From Pseudoalteromonas tunicata (GTDB taxonomy: Bacteria; Pseudomonadota; Gammaproteobacteria; Enterobacterales; Alteromonadaceae): a stretch of DNA of 64,000 bases. Below the pieces are notes generated by a model, which made no database searches, had not been told where the DNA came from, and was given only the letters and a program-made list of their open reading frames with translations. Made by a program: the position numbers and the translations under genes. The stretch is from assembly GCF_002310815.1 (NCBI RefSeq), contig NZ_CP011032.1, forward strand, positions 2,272,001-2,336,000, given 5' to 3'. Positions 39,387 to 49,030 of this stretch are shown here, piece by piece. Each line of letters starts with the position of its first letter. Position 1 is the first letter of the stretch.

Positions 39387-40379
39387 TTACTTCTTTAATT
39401 GGTATTTACGCACAGCAGCATTATGCTCACTCAGCGTTTTAGAAAATTGGTGACTCCCATCCCCTTTAGCAACAAAATAATAATAATCTGATTGCAGAGG
39501 ATTTAAAGCGGCATCAATGGCCGCAGCAGATGGGCTCGCGATAGGTGTTGGAGGTAATCCATTGATCATATATGTATTAAAAGGAGTCAACTGCTTTAGA
39601 TGGCTTCGCTTAATATCGCCATCAAATGCCTCGCCCAAGCCATAAATCACTGTAGGATCGGTTTGTAAGCGCATTTTTTTATTCAGGCGATTAATAAAAA
39701 CGGATGCAATTAAAGGACGCTCGCTGGCAATACCAGTTTCTTTTTCGATAATTGAGGCCATGATCAACGCCTCATACGCATTTGCATACGGTAAATTCTC
39801 TGCTCGGCGCTCCCATGCTTGTTGTAAATAAGTTTTCATTTTCGACGAAGCACGTTTTAACAAGGAAATTGCGGTTTCATTAGCACGATAATAATAGGTT
39901 TCGGGATAGAGCCACCCTTCAAGATGATCACCGGTAAAATTAAGCGCGGCTTCAAGTTCATCAAGTTCAAATATAAAGTTCGGCACGCTCAAATAAGGTG
40001 CTGCGGCTATCTTATCAATGATTTGATATAAAGTTTGCCCTTCAATAATGGTAAAACTAAATAAGTGAGCATCACCTTGATTAATTCGTCTTACATTTTC
40101 AAGCACAGTACCCGGGCGCAATTGATACATGCCCGCTTTTAAATCTGTCAGACTTGGATCGAGTTTTGCTAAAATTTCCAGCCCAAGGCATGAGTCAACC
40201 AACGCAATTGTTTGCCATTGTTGACACAATTTTTTTAAGCCGATACCCGATTGCACTAAAAACAAACGAGGCTGCTCAATTGATATTCGCTGTAATGGTA
40301 ATTGTTTGAATTGCCAAACAGCAGCGCTCGTTAAAGCTAAAATCAGTAATGTTACTGTAATTAATAATTTAATACGCAC
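39387..40379 (-). CDS. mltG: Endolytic murein transglycosylase
   Basis: A 330-residue single-pass inner-membrane protein (helix at about 3-22). The YceG domain contains the LysM-like [19 protein letters not shown], then the catalytic region [29 protein letters not shown], where the Glu of EKET is the catalytic residue, and [12 protein letters not shown] and [16 protein letters not shown]. It cleaves nascent glycan strands and sets their length. It overlaps pabC by 11 bases. Confidence 0.95.
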   Translation of the reverse strand: MRIKLLITVTLLILALTSAAVWQFKQLPLQRISIEQPRLFLVQSGIGLKKLCQQWQTIALVDSCLGLEILAKLDPSLTDLKAGMYQLRPGTVLENVRRINQGDAHLFSFTIIEGQTLYQIIDKIAAAPYLSVPNFIFELDELEAALNFTGDHLEGWLYPETYYYRANETAISLLKRASSKMKTYLQQAWERRAENLPYANAYEALIMASIIEKETGIASERPLIASVFINRLNKKMRLQTDPTVIYGLGEAFDGDIKRSHLKQLTPFNTYMINGLPPTPIASPSAAAIDAALNPLQSDYYYFVAKGDGSHQFSKTLSEHNAAVRKYQLKK

Positions 40380-41169
40380 TAGGGTTAAGCTCTGTTCGCC
40401 ATTTATTTGCTAAGGTCAGATCATAGCATTGATTACTAATAGATTTAATAGGCACAAGACCCATTAAGCTATTACAGCAAAACACTGCATCCATGGAGTA
40501 AATATCTTCCAGCGTCATTTTGATGATTTCAATGGTATTAATACAGCTTAAATGTTGCAAAAAAACGCCTAAAATACCCGATTGAGTTAAATCTGGAGTA
40601 TAAAACCGACCATTTCGTACTGCTATAATATTAGCAATAGAGGTTTCAATCACATTGCCACTGACATTAAGTACCAGTGCATCTTGTGCACTATTATGGC
40701 GAATTTCTTCTTTAATTAATACTTGTTCTAACCTGTTTAAGGTTTTTAACCCAGCAAGCAAAGGCTGGAGCCCTAATCGGGTTTGCGCAATGCTTAATGC
40801 TACGCCTGATTGTTGCCATGTTTCATAATGAATAGGAAATGGAGTAACAGTTACAAAAGCCTGTGGTTGTGTATCTTCTGGTGCACTATAACCTCGCCCA
40901 CCGACACCACGGGTGATCACAACTTTCACTACAGCTAATTTACACTCAGCTACATAATGCATTAGCTTGGTAGTCAAATCGTCTAAATCAAGCTCAGGAA
41001 AAAACAATCTTTGTTGGCATTGACGTAAACGCTCACGATGAAGTGGCCAAAGCTCAATTGTGCCATCAATCACCTTTGCGGTGGTAAAAAAGCCATCACC
41101 ATAATTAAAGCCGCGATCTAGAGTAGAAACTGTTGTTACATCAGATATATGGAGCTGTATTTTCTTCAT
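40369..41169 (-). CDS. pabC: Aminodeoxychorismate lyase
   Basis: A 266-residue PLP enzyme of fold type IV that makes 4-aminobenzoate for folate synthesis. It begins MKKIQLHISDVTTVSTLDRGFNYGDG-type sequence, the PLP lysine is in GLKTLNRLEQV, and SGNVIETSIANIIAV binds the cofactor phosphate. An upstream in-frame ATG at 41202 is rejected because those codons lie inside the fabF terminator hairpin and the family start matches MKKIQ. No clear ribosome binding site is seen, as it would fall on the terminator's T-run. The operon mltG-tmk-holB follows. Confidence 0.92.
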   Translation of the reverse strand: MKKIQLHISDVTTVSTLDRGFNYGDGFFTTAKVIDGTIELWPLHRERLRQCQQRLFFPELDLDDLTTKLMHYVAECKLAVVKVVITRGVGGRGYSAPEDTQPQAFVTVTPFPIHYETWQQSGVALSIAQTRLGLQPLLAGLKTLNRLEQVLIKEEIRHNSAQDALVLNVSGNVIETSIANIIAVRNGRFYTPDLTQSGILGVFLQHLSCINTIEIIKMTLEDIYSMDAVFCCNSLMGLVPIKSISNQCYDLTLANKWRTELNPSAY

Positions 41170-41194
41170 AAAAAAGCCCGGTATCAACCAGGCT
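41170..41194 (-). terminator. Rho-independent terminator after fabF
   Basis: On the minus strand AGCC-T-GGT / ACC-G-GGCT forms a stem with loop TGAT, then TTTTTT runs directly into the pabC start codon. It must attenuate read-through from fabF into the pabC operon. Confidence 0.85.
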
Positions 41195-41250
41195 CTCATC
41201 ATTTGTGGCTAATCTTGACAGTATATCAAGGTTAACGTATTGCTAATAGA

Positions 41251-42489
41251 TTAGATTTTCTTAAACAATAGTGACCCATTTGTGCCACCAAAACCAAATG
41301 AGTTACATAACGCATACTCAAGTTTGGCATCACGGGCGGTATGAGGTACGTAATCAAGATCACACCCTTCGTCCGGATTATCTAAGTTAATCGTTGGTGT
41401 AACTTTTTGATCTTGTAATGATAAAATACTGATAATTGATTCAACAGAGCCTGCCGCACCTAATAAATGACCCATCATTGATTTTGATGAACTCACCATA
41501 ACATTATGAGCATTGTGACCAAATACTGATTTTACTGCTGCGGTTTCAGCTTTATCACCCGCATTGGTAGAAGTACCATGAGCATTAATATAACCTACTT
41601 GCTCAGCGTTAACATGCGCATCATTAAGTGCATTCACCATGGCCAATGCAGCGCCTGAACCATCTTCTGGAGGCGATGTCATATGGTAAGCATCACCACT
41701 CATACCAAAACCAACCAGTTCAGCATAAATTTTTGCACCACGCGCTTTGGCATGCTCATATTCTTCAAGCACAATTACACCCGCACCATCGGCCAGTACA
41801 AAACCATCACGATCTCTATCCCAAGGGCGAGACGCAGCTTGTGGGTTATCGTTACGTGTTGACAGTGCTCGTGCGGCACAAAAGCCGCCCATACCGATTG
41901 GGGTTGATGCTTTTTCAGCGCCACCTGCAACCATAGCATCGGCATCGCCATACGCAATCATACGCGCGGCATGGCCAATATTATGTAAACCCGTTGTACA
42001 GGCCGTAACAATAGAAATATTTGGGCCTCGTAAGCCGTGCATAATCGATAAGTGACCTGAAATCATATTGATGATGGTCGATGGCACATAAAAAGGAGAA
42101 AGTTTACGAGGGCCACTATTTAATAATTTAATGTGGTTTTCTTCTATTAAAGTTAAACCACCAATGCCTGAACCAACAGCAACACCAATGCGCGTTGCAT
42201 TTTGCTCTGTCACTTCAAGACCGGAATCTTTAAACGCTTGAACCCCTGCAGCGATACCGTATTGGATAAATAAATCCATTTTTTTAGTATCTTTAGGTGC
42301 CATGTATAACGAAGCATCAAAGTTTTTTAATGTGCCAGCAAATTTAGTACCAAAGTCCGACGTATCAAAGTGTGTAATTAAATCAATTCCACTTTTGCCA
42401 TTTAGCAACCCTTGCCAAGTAGACGTAACGTCATTACCTAACGGGGTTAACATACCTAAGCCAGTAACTACAACTCGACGTTTAGCCAC
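41251..42489 (-). CDS. fabF: 3-oxoacyl-[ACP] synthase II
   Basis: A 412-residue condensing enzyme of fatty-acid elongation. The catalytic Cys is in [12 protein letters not shown], the two histidines in [11 protein letters not shown] and [11 protein letters not shown], and Lys in [10 protein letters not shown]. The GTG at 42489 is preferred: GGAGG lies six bases upstream and the protein then begins (V)[11 protein letters not shown] at the family length, while an in-frame ATG 12 bases further up contains that ribosome binding site. It follows acpP after a hairpin. Confidence 0.95.
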   Translation of the reverse strand: MAKRRVVVTGLGMLTPLGNDVTSTWQGLLNGKSGIDLITHFDTSDFGTKFAGTLKNFDASLYMAPKDTKKMDLFIQYGIAAGVQAFKDSGLEVTEQNATRIGVAVGSGIGGLTLIEENHIKLLNSGPRKLSPFYVPSTIINMISGHLSIMHGLRGPNISIVTACTTGLHNIGHAARMIAYGDADAMVAGGAEKASTPIGMGGFCAARALSTRNDNPQAASRPWDRDRDGFVLADGAGVIVLEEYEHAKARGAKIYAELVGFGMSGDAYHMTSPPEDGSGAALAMVNALNDAHVNAEQVGYINAHGTSTNAGDKAETAAVKSVFGHNAHNVMVSSSKSMMGHLLGAAGSVESIISILSLQDQKVTPTINLDNPDEGCDLDYVPHTARDAKLEYALCNSFGFGGTNGSLLFKKI

Positions 42490-42546
42490 AGTGTCCTCCA
42501 ATGGGGAAAAAATGTTGGTTTTAAAATTTAGGGGATTATAGATAGA

Positions 42547-42572
42547 TTAAGGGCAGCGAATGCTGCCCTTAA
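42547..42572 (-). terminator. Hairpin between acpP and fabF
   Basis: A perfect 11-bp inverted repeat TTAAGGGCAGC / GCTGCCCTTAA with loop GAAT begins about 12 bases after the acpP stop. There is no long T-run, so it could be a weak terminator or an mRNA-end stabiliser allowing abundant acpP message and less fabF. Confidence 0.7.
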
Positions 42573-42583
42573 CTTGCTATGTA

Positions 42584-42820
42584 TTACTCTGCGTGTGCAG
42601 TTACGTAATCGATAGCAGCTTGAACTGTAGTAATTTTCTCAGCTTCTTCGTCTGGGATCTCAGTATCAAATTCTTCTTCTAAAGCCATTACAAGTTCAAC
42701 AGTGTCTAGAGAATCTGCACCTAAGTCATCAACAAAAGAAGATTCATTTTTAACTTCTTCTTCTTTAACACCTAGTTGCTCAATGATGATTTTCTTAACG
42801 CGTTCTTGGATGTTGCTCAT
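42584..42820 (-). CDS. acpP: Acyl carrier protein
   Basis: A 78-residue acidic carrier protein. The phosphopantetheine attachment serine is S37 in [24 protein letters not shown] lies close before the ATG. It has its own spacer with promoter-like sequences of about 60-110 bases upstream, in keeping with its high expression compared with fabG and fabF. Confidence 0.98.
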   Translation of the reverse strand: MSNIQERVKKIIIEQLGVKEEEVKNESSFVDDLGADSLDTVELVMALEEEFDTEIPDEEAEKITTVQAAIDYVTAHAE

Positions 42821-42871
42821 TCTTCTTTCCTTTATTAAAACGCTAAAGCGTTACTTTTCAGATTGCAGCGT

Positions 42872-42900
42872 AGTTTACGGTGCAAAATAATGTGATTCAA
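42872..42900 (-). promoter_or_regulatory. Candidate sigma-70 promoter for acpP (proximal)
   Basis: On the minus strand TTGAAT-N17-TAAACT gives ideal spacing and four of six matches in each box. Transcription would start near 42865, upstream of a small AACGCT-N2-AGCGTT dyad (42839-42852) and the acpP ribosome binding site. Confidence 0.5.
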
Positions 42901-42902
42901 GA

Positions 42903-42931
42903 ATTAAACCATACTTTTTGATCTGGTCAAA
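42903..42931 (-). promoter_or_regulatory. Candidate sigma-70 promoter for acpP (distal) with dyad
   Basis: TTGACC-N16-TTTAAT on the minus strand. The -35 box lies inside a perfect dyad TTTGA-N5-TCAAA (42917-42931), a possible repressor site. It is in the usual position for regulated acpP transcription. Confidence 0.45.
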
Positions 42932-43048
42932 CCTCATGAACCTAAAAACACTCTTTTATCGCTCATTTTAACAGCGATATCAATCTAAAATTCAGTAAGA
43001 TCGTCGAAGTTGTCTATTTTCAACTACGGCGATACTTTAGCACTGAGT

Positions 43049-43795
43049 TTAGATCATGTACATCCCACCATTTACATGGAGAGTCTCACCTGTGACATAC
43101 GCCGCCATATCAGATGCTAAATAAGCCACTGCGGCTGCAATTTCATTTGGTAAACCTAAACGACCTGCAGGCACATTGGCAAGCGTCGCAGCTTTTTGCT
43201 CAGCTGTTAATTCATCGGTCATATCCGTTTGAATAAAACCAGGAGCAACGACGTTGACTGTAATACCACGTGATGCAACTTCACGCGCAAGCGCTTTTGA
43301 AAAACCAATCACACCCGCTTTTGCTGCTGCGTAGTTTGCTTGACCCGCATTCCCCATTGTACCCACTACAGAACCAATATTAATAATACGGCCAGCACGT
43401 TTTTTCATCATCGGACGTAATACAGCTTTTGATAAGCGGAAAATTGACGTTAAGTTGGTATCAATGATGTCATCCCACTCTTGGTCTTTCATACGCATTA
43501 ACAAATTATCACGTGTGATACCGGCGTTATTAACAAGTACATCAATATCACCAAAATCAGCTTGAATTGCAGCTAATACCGCTTCAACCGATGCAATATC
43601 AGTCACATTTAACGCATAACCTTTACCAGCCTGACCTAAATATTCTGAAATTGCCGCAGCGCCAGTTTCACTTGTAGCTGTACCCACAACCGTAGCACCT
43701 TGTGCAACTAAGGTTTCTGCGATTGATTTACCAATACCGCGACTTGCACCTGTTACGAGTACAATTTTACCCGCTAAAGAAAATAAATTATTCAT
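43049..43795 (-). CDS. fabG: 3-oxoacyl-[ACP] reductase
   Basis: A 248-residue short-chain dehydrogenase. The NADPH site is VLVTGASRGIGKSIA, then NNAGITRDNLLMRM and the catalytic S, Y and K in NIGSVVGTMGNAGQANYAAAKAG. It ends GETLHVNGGMYM. The ATG at 43795 is the family start; upstream in-frame codons lie inside fabD. It is 14 bases from the fabD stop. Confidence 0.96.
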   Translation of the reverse strand: MNNLFSLAGKIVLVTGASRGIGKSIAETLVAQGATVVGTATSETGAAAISEYLGQAGKGYALNVTDIASVEAVLAAIQADFGDIDVLVNNAGITRDNLLMRMKDQEWDDIIDTNLTSIFRLSKAVLRPMMKKRAGRIINIGSVVGTMGNAGQANYAAAKAGVIGFSKALAREVASRGITVNVVAPGFIQTDMTDELTAEQKAATLANVPAGRLGLPNEIAAAVAYLASDMAAYVTGETLHVNGGMYMI

Positions 43796-43809
43796 TTGCT
43801 GTTCCGTTA

Positions 43810-44745
43810 TTATTCTTGCGCTAATGCAGCAGTTACCGATGCAACATCGTTTACTGATACACAAGACACTGATTTATCAATTCGTTTTGCAAGACCAGAC
43901 AATACTTTACCTGGACCAAATTCATACGTTGTAGTAATACCTAGCGCAGCAATATGTTGCACCGTTTCTGTCCAACGTACAGGGCTATAAAGCTGACGAA
44001 CTAAAGCGTCTTTTACCTGTGCTTGTTCAGTAACCGTGGCAACATCGACATTATTAATCACATTGATGTCAGCAATATTAAAATCAATCGCATTTAAATC
44101 ATTTGCTAATTTTTCAGCTGCAGGCTTCATTAATGCACAATGTGAAGGTACAGATACTGCAAGCGGCATGACCATTCTAGCACCGGCTTCTTTACAAGCC
44201 GCAGATGCACGTTCAACCGCCGCCTTTTCACCGGCTATTACTACTTGGCCTGGAGAATTAAAGTTAACAGGTGCTACAACGTCACCTTGCGCCGCACTTT
44301 GGCATGCTTGAGCAACTAAATCATCGGCTAGACCAATCACTGCGGCCATCGAACCCGTACCGGCTGGCACTGCAAGTTGCATATATTGACCACGCTTTTC
44401 AACCAGCACTACCGCATCACCCAAAGAGAGTACACCGGCACACACCAAGGCTGAATATTCACCTAAACTGTGACCAGCGAGTACCGCAGGTTTAGCACCA
44501 CCTTGTGACAACCAGTGGCGATAAATAGCAACACTTGAAGTTAATAAAGCCGGCTGGGTTTTATCAGTTTGATTGAGGCTTTCTTCTGGTCCGTTTAAAA
44601 CTAACGCCGCCAAGTCGTAACCAAGCGCAGCTGATGCTTCTGCGAAAGTTTCTTGAACAACCGTTGAAGAGGCAAGTAAATCGGCTAACATGCCAACTGA
44701 CTGAGAACCTTGACCGGGGAATAAAATTGCAAATTTTTCTGACAT
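43810..44745 (-). CDS. fabD: Malonyl-CoA:ACP transacylase
   Basis: A 311-residue acyltransferase that loads malonyl onto ACP. It begins FAILFPGQGSQSVGML, has the catalytic serine in LAGHSLGEYSALV, the substrate arginine in EKRGQYMQLAVP and the catalytic histidine in VPSHCALMKP. It precedes fabG. Upstream there is a 159-base spacer to plsX where many relatives have fabH. Confidence 0.96.
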   Translation of the reverse strand: MSEKFAILFPGQGSQSVGMLADLLASSTVVQETFAEASAALGYDLAALVLNGPEESLNQTDKTQPALLTSSVAIYRHWLSQGGAKPAVLAGHSLGEYSALVCAGVLSLGDAVVLVEKRGQYMQLAVPAGTGSMAAVIGLADDLVAQACQSAAQGDVVAPVNFNSPGQVVIAGEKAAVERASAACKEAGARMVMPLAVSVPSHCALMKPAAEKLANDLNAIDFNIADINVINNVDVATVTEQAQVKDALVRQLYSPVRWTETVQHIAALGITTTYEFGPGKVLSGLAKRIDKSVSCVSVNDVASVTAALAQE

Positions 44746-44786
44746 ATAATTTTCTTCTTTTACAAAAAAAATGACCTATTTCAAGC

Positions 44787-44802
44787 AGCTCATCGATGAG
44801 CT
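44787..44802. repeat. Perfect 16-bp palindrome in the fabD leader
   Basis: AGCTCATCGATGAGCT lies 41 bases before the fabD start in the plsX-fabD spacer. It could be a regulator's operator or a structured leader element. No known fatty-acid regulator site (FadR, FabR) was recognised in it. A second weak dyad (ACACCGC/GCGTGT, 44880-44896) lies just after plsX. Confidence 0.4.
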
Positions 44803-44904
44803 TAAAATCAAATAAGTATGACGATAAGCAGCAGGAATTTATTATTTTGACTATTTCCAAAGCGACTTAACAATTAATCACACCGCTTTAGCGTGTAACA
44901 GCCA

Positions 44905-45954
44905 TTAACTATTACAATCGTTTTTAGCAGTGCTTTGAGCTAAAACTTGTTCGAACTTGCGCTGGATTTTCTCTGGCAATTGACGTTCAACTTCGCGTAC
45001 AGCTTCTTTTATTGCGGCAAGAAATGCTTTTTCTGAGGCGTTTCCGTGACTTTTCACCACAATTCCGCGCAATCCTATCAGACTTGCACCGTTATACTGG
45101 TCGGGGTTCACCCTTTTATAGAGTTTTTTTAATACTGGAGTAAGTAATAAGGCTAAAATTTTATAAAAAAAGCTCTTATTGAGTGCTTTATTAAGTTTAT
45201 AAAAAATAAGTTTGGCAATACCCTCACAGGTTTTAAGTGCCACATTCCCCACAAATCCATCACAGACAATTACATCTGCTTTACCAGTAAAAATATCACT
45301 GCCTTCACTGTAACCAATATAATTGAGATGCTTACTGGCCTGCATTAATTTTGCAGCTTCTTTAATGCAATCATGCCCTTTAATTTCTTCAGCACCAATA
45401 TTGAGCAAACTCACTCGGGCTTGAGTTAAATTCTGAGCTTGTTCTGCTACCACTGAGCCCATGAGCGCAAACTGAAATAATGTTTCAGCATCACAAATTA
45501 CATTTGCCCCTAAATCGAGCAAATAAACTGGTTTCGGTGTTTGAGTGGGTACGGATGTGATTAAGGCTGGCCGCGAAATACCTGGCAGCATTTTTAAGAC
45601 ATAATGAGCGGTCGCTAATAAAGCACCGGTATTACCAGAACTCACGCAGGCTTGTGCTCGGCCGGATTTGACCAATTCTAACGCGACACGCATGGATGAA
45701 TCTTTTTTGTTACGCAGCGCTAAAGACGGCTTATCATCATTGTTAACCATTTCGGAACAATGTTGAATATGTATTCTAGGGTGAGTAAGTGCACCACGCT
45801 TGGTTAATTCGGTGCGGATCAAACGCTCGTTACCACAAAGGATAAGCGTTAAATTTTCAATAGAGTTAACCGCTTCGACAGCAGCAGGAAGAGATGAACG
45901 GGGGCCGTAATCGCCCCCCATTATATCTAACGCTATGGTTAGATTATTTGGCAT
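44905..45954 (-). CDS. plsX: Phosphate acyltransferase PlsX
   Basis: A 349-residue peripheral membrane enzyme converting acyl-ACP to acyl-phosphate for phospholipid synthesis. It begins [13 protein letters not shown], and has [19 protein letters not shown] motif ([12 protein letters not shown]), [34 protein letters not shown] and [19 protein letters not shown]. It is 21 bases from rpmF, the conserved order in gammaproteobacteria. Confidence 0.95.
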   Translation of the reverse strand: MPNNLTIALDIMGGDYGPRSSLPAAVEAVNSIENLTLILCGNERLIRTELTKRGALTHPRIHIQHCSEMVNNDDKPSLALRNKKDSSMRVALELVKSGRAQACVSSGNTGALLATAHYVLKMLPGISRPALITSVPTQTPKPVYLLDLGANVICDAETLFQFALMGSVVAEQAQNLTQARVSLLNIGAEEIKGHDCIKEAAKLMQASKHLNYIGYSEGSDIFTGKADVIVCDGFVGNVALKTCEGIAKLIFYKLNKALNKSFFYKILALLLTPVLKKLYKRVNPDQYNGASLIGLRGIVVKSHGNASEKAFLAAIKEAVREVERQLPEKIQRKFEQVLAQSTAKNDCNS

Positions 45955-45975
45955 AATATAATCTCTAAAAAGAAA

Positions 45976-46140
45976 TTAAATTACTTTAACGCCTTTGTAG
46001 TAACCGTCAGCAGTTACATGGTGACGACGATGAGTCTCACCTGAAACTTGATCAACAGTTAAAGTTGGTGCGCTTAATGAATCGTGAGCGCGACGTGTAC
46101 CGCGACGTGCACGAGACTTTTTGCTTTTTTGTACAGCCAT
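45976..46140 (-). CDS. rpmF: 50S ribosomal protein L32
   Basis: A 54-residue basic ribosomal protein, translated by hand from the minus strand: it starts [20 protein letters not shown] and ends GYYKGVKVI, the classic L32 form. It lacks the four zinc-binding cysteines found in some bacteria. It is ten bases from the yceD stop and 21 bases before plsX, as in E. coli. Confidence 0.97.
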   Translation of the reverse strand: MAVQKSKKSRARRGTRRAHDSLSAPTLTVDQVSGETHRRHHVTADGYYKGVKVI

Positions 46141-46150
46141 TAGCCTTCTC

Positions 46151-46675
46151 CTAAGAATCTTTCTTAAGTTGTTTTAAAATTTCAAATGGATTTGGTTTGT
46201 CTTCTACTTCATCAATTTCGCCAAAGCTGATAGGCTCTGGTGAATAACGGCATAGCGACTCTTCATGCATTGGTACTAATGGTATAGCCAATATCAACTC
46301 ATCTTCGATAAGTTGATGAAGATTGACCTCACCTTCCTCATTTAACTCAACAACTTCATAGTAGTCAGGCAAATGATCAGACGATTTGCCAGCAGCAACA
46401 GCTGCATAAGCTAAGTCTAGTTCCAAATCCAACCCAATATCGCCATTACAACGTTGACACGTTAAAGTGACTGGCGCTTTTACATTACTGTAAATAACCA
46501 GGCGCTTTTGCGCATCATAATCGCAATGGATTTTTACCTGTACCTCGCCTACTTTTTCTTGTACAACCTGCTCAAGACGAGCAAAGCTGTCAAACGTTAC
46601 AATGCCATCATAAGTCAGGCGTTGCTTCGCAATTTTAACAGGATCAATAGTTCTAGGAATCTTTACCTTTTGCAT
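46151..46675 (-). CDS. yceD: Large ribosomal RNA subunit accumulation protein YceD
   Basis: A 174-residue DUF177 protein linked to 23S rRNA accumulation. It begins [20 protein letters not shown], which matches the E. coli start, has the zinc-like pair TCQRCNGDI, and [30 protein letters not shown]. It ends [11 protein letters not shown]. There is no Shine-Dalgarno sequence, and a strong promoter lies directly upstream, so the message may be leaderless. A longer frame to 46738 is rejected because it reads through that promoter. Confidence 0.93.
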   Translation of the reverse strand: MQKVKIPRTIDPVKIAKQRLTYDGIVTFDSFARLEQVVQEKVGEVQVKIHCDYDAQKRLVIYSNVKAPVTLTCQRCNGDIGLDLELDLAYAAVAAGKSSDHLPDYYEVVELNEEGEVNLHQLIEDELILAIPLVPMHEESLCRYSPEPISFGEIDEVEDKPNPFEILKQLKKDS

Positions 46676-46684
46676 AGGGGCTGC

Positions 46685-46713
46685 ATCATATAGATAGTTA
46701 CCAATATAGTCAA
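46685..46713 (-). promoter_or_regulatory. Sigma-70 promoter for yceD-rpmF-plsX
   Basis: On the minus strand TTGACT-N17-TATGAT, five of six matches in each box with ideal spacing. Only nine bases separate the -10 box from the yceD ATG, so the transcript should begin two or three bases before it. Confidence 0.8.
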
Positions 46714-46792
46714 AATAAAAATAAACTTTCCTTTGCATTTCGCACCTTAGCGGCCTACTCTGCTCGGGTATCTATTATCACATAGGATTAGT

Positions 46793-47395
46793 ATGACCGC
46801 ACGCATCATTTTAGCGTCAACTTCTGTGTTTCGTCAGTCTTTGTTAAAAAAATTTAATCTCCCTTTTGAGACTGCATCACCCGATGTTGATGAATCAGCG
46901 CTTCCAAACGAAACAGCTCCTGCATTAGTTGAACGCTTAGCCTTATACAAAGCGCAGGCTGTCGCAAAAAACAACTCAAATGCCATTATTATTGGTTCAG
47001 ACCAAGTGGCTTTGTTTAATGAGAAAATACTTGGAAAACCTCATACTAAAGAGAACGCAATTGCACAATTGACGGCATTTAGTGGTCAAAAAGTCACTTT
47101 TTTAACTGGTCTTGCATTAATTAATAGCCACTCGGGTGAACAACAAACCACAGTTGAACCATTTGATGTTTATTTTCGCACGCTTACTTTATCTCAAATC
47201 GAGCACTATGTTGACGCAGAGCAACCATTTCAATGTGCTGGCAGCTTTAAAAGTGAGGGGTTGGGAATTTGCTTATTTGAACGTTTTGAAGGACGAGACC
47301 CTAATTCATTAATCGGATTGCCTTTAATGGCCTTAAATGAAATGTTACTCAATTGGAAGATAGATATTTTAGCCTTGCAACAACGCCAAGGCTAA
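46793..47395 (+). CDS. yceF: Maf/YceF nucleotide pyrophosphatase
   Basis: A 200-residue Maf-family enzyme. It begins ILASTSVFRQSLLKKFNLPFE with the conserved S/R-R-x-x-L, IIIGSDQVALFN with the catalytic Asp, and CAGSFKSEGLGICLFERFEGRDPNSLIGLP. E. coli YceF hydrolyses m7GTP. It is divergent from the yceD operon, the same neighbour as in E. coli. Confidence 0.93.
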   Translation: MTARIILASTSVFRQSLLKKFNLPFETASPDVDESALPNETAPALVERLALYKAQAVAKNNSNAIIIGSDQVALFNEKILGKPHTKENAIAQLTAFSGQKVTFLTGLALINSHSGEQQTTVEPFDVYFRTLTLSQIEHYVDAEQPFQCAGSFKSEGLGICLFERFEGRDPNSLIGLPLMALNEMLLNWKIDILALQQRQG

Positions 47396-47404
47396 ATGTG
47401 TTGT

Positions 47405-48046
47405 TTAGGTGAGTATCAACAATAACTCAGCAAACGAATCGACTACCGCAATTGGATTAAGTGGTCTTAATTCATCTGCGGTACAGACCCCAAAGGTCAC
47501 TCCTATTGCAGACATGTTTATCGCTTGAGCCATTTGCAAATCGATGGTGGTATCGCCAATCATCACTGCATCTTCTAAAGCTATGCCCGTAACAGCGAGG
47601 ATTTGAGCAAGCATGTCAGGAGAAGGTTTTGACTGTGCATCATCAGAACTTCTGGTCACAGTAAACAATGAACTTAATCCGGTCTCAGCCAATATACGAT
47701 CTAAACCTGGTCGCCCCTTCCCTGTGGCAACCGCTAAAACATAACCGCGGGCTTTAAGCGTTTCGAGCACCCTATTTACATCTTCAAATAAAGGCGTTTT
47801 TGGTTGACTGTCTAATTTATACTGACGTTTATAGGCATCAACCAAATCAGTATGAAGCTCTATGTGATCCGGGAATAAGCGCGCAACAGCAACGGGTAAA
47901 CTAAGTCCGATAATATTCTTAATTGCTGAGGCATCGGGTGGCTGCAACGAAAACTCCTGCGCGGCACATTGCATCGCGGCAATAATTCGCGCAATCGAAT
48001 CCATTATGGTGCCATCCCAATCAAAAATAGCTAGTTTATAACGCAT
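47405..48046 (-). CDS. HAD-family phosphatase (phosphoglycolate phosphatase-like)
   Basis: A 213-residue HAD hydrolase of the IA subfamily. Motif I is FDWDGTIMDS (nucleophile Asp), motif II VATGKGR, motif III lysine in SKPSPDML, motif IV VMIGDTTIDLQMA. The helical cap is class I. The substrate is not known; Gph and PpaX are relatives. The ATG at 48046 lies within the last codons of rluC; a GTG three codons earlier is possible. Confidence 0.88.
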   Translation of the reverse strand: MRYKLAIFDWDGTIMDSIARIIAAMQCAAQEFSLQPPDASAIKNIIGLSLPVAVARLFPDHIELHTDLVDAYKRQYKLDSQPKTPLFEDVNRVLETLKARGYVLAVATGKGRPGLDRILAETGLSSLFTVTRSSDDAQSKPSPDMLAQILAVTGIALEDAVMIGDTTIDLQMAQAINMSAIGVTFGVCTADELRPLNPIAVVDSFAELLLILT

Positions 48047-48998
48047 GATCAGCACGTAATCTTACAATTGTGCGCTTTAAGGTTTCATCTAACGGCGCTT
48101 CAACAGTCATATCTTGTTCGAGCTTTGGATGATAAAAAGTTAAATCATGGGCATGTAAAAATAAACGATTTAACCCAAACCCCTTCATTTTTTGATCAAA
48201 TTCAGTATCGCCGTATTTATCATCACACGCTATCGGATGCCCTTTACACTGGGTATGAACACGAATTTGATGAGTACGACCCGTTACAGGTGATGCTTGA
48301 ACTAAAGTGCCATCACGAAAACGCTCCAAAACTCTAAAACGAGTATGAGATGCTTTACCTTCTTCATGATCAACGCGTACAACGCGCTCACCTGATTGCA
48401 GCGTATTTTTGCGCAGCGGTTCAGTCACGTTTTTATCTTTTGATAACCATTCACCCGATACTAATGCCCAATAATTTTTTTGCATGGTTTTTTCACGCAA
48501 TTGTTCATGCAAACTTTTTAGCACAGAACGTTTTTTCGAGATCAACAAACACCCTGAAGTGTCACGGTCTAAACGATGAACCAATTCAAGAGCCGTTTCT
48601 TGTGGTCTTAGTGTTCGCATGGCTTCAATTAAGCCATAACTCAAACCACTGCCCCCGTGCACTGCCATACCAGCAGGTTTATTAATCACGATAAGGTACT
48701 TATCTTCAAATAAAATCGCATCTTCTAACCGACTGATTACATCTAGATTTTTTGGCACAAACTCTTCTTGTTCAGCCATTTTAATTGGTGGAATACGCAC
48801 TTCATCACCGATGTTTAATTTATAAATCGGTTTAATGCGTTTTTTATTAACTCGAACCTCACCTTTTCGTAAAATACGATAGATGGCACTTTTTGGCACA
48901 CCCTTTAACTTCGTTATCAGAAAGTTATCGATCCTCTGACCATCATGATCTTCTGTAACTGTATGAAAAATAACTTGCGTTCCGAGTTTCTCTGACAT
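48036..48998 (-). CDS. rluC: 23S rRNA pseudouridine synthase (955/2504/2580)
   Basis: A 320-residue pseudouridine synthase. An S4 domain (about 18-80; RIDNFLITKLKGVPKSAIYRILRKGEVRVN) is followed by the catalytic domain with LVHRLDRDTSGCLL (catalytic Asp) and VTGRTHQIRVH. Fits RluC by length and by position next to rne in the opposite orientation, as in E. coli. Confidence 0.94.
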   Translation of the reverse strand: MSEKLGTQVIFHTVTEDHDGQRIDNFLITKLKGVPKSAIYRILRKGEVRVNKKRIKPIYKLNIGDEVRIPPIKMAEQEEFVPKNLDVISRLEDAILFEDKYLIVINKPAGMAVHGGSGLSYGLIEAMRTLRPQETALELVHRLDRDTSGCLLISKKRSVLKSLHEQLREKTMQKNYWALVSGEWLSKDKNVTEPLRKNTLQSGERVVRVDHEEGKASHTRFRVLERFRDGTLVQASPVTGRTHQIRVHTQCKGHPIACDDKYGDTEFDQKMKGFGLNRLFLHAHDLTFYHPKLEQDMTVEAPLDETLKRTIVRLRADHAL

Positions 48999-49030
48999 TG
49001 CCTAATCACTGATTTGAGTAATAATTTTAG

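Noticed and set aside
46676..46738. Longer yceD frame
   Set aside because: It would read through a near-consensus promoter, and homology begins at 46675.
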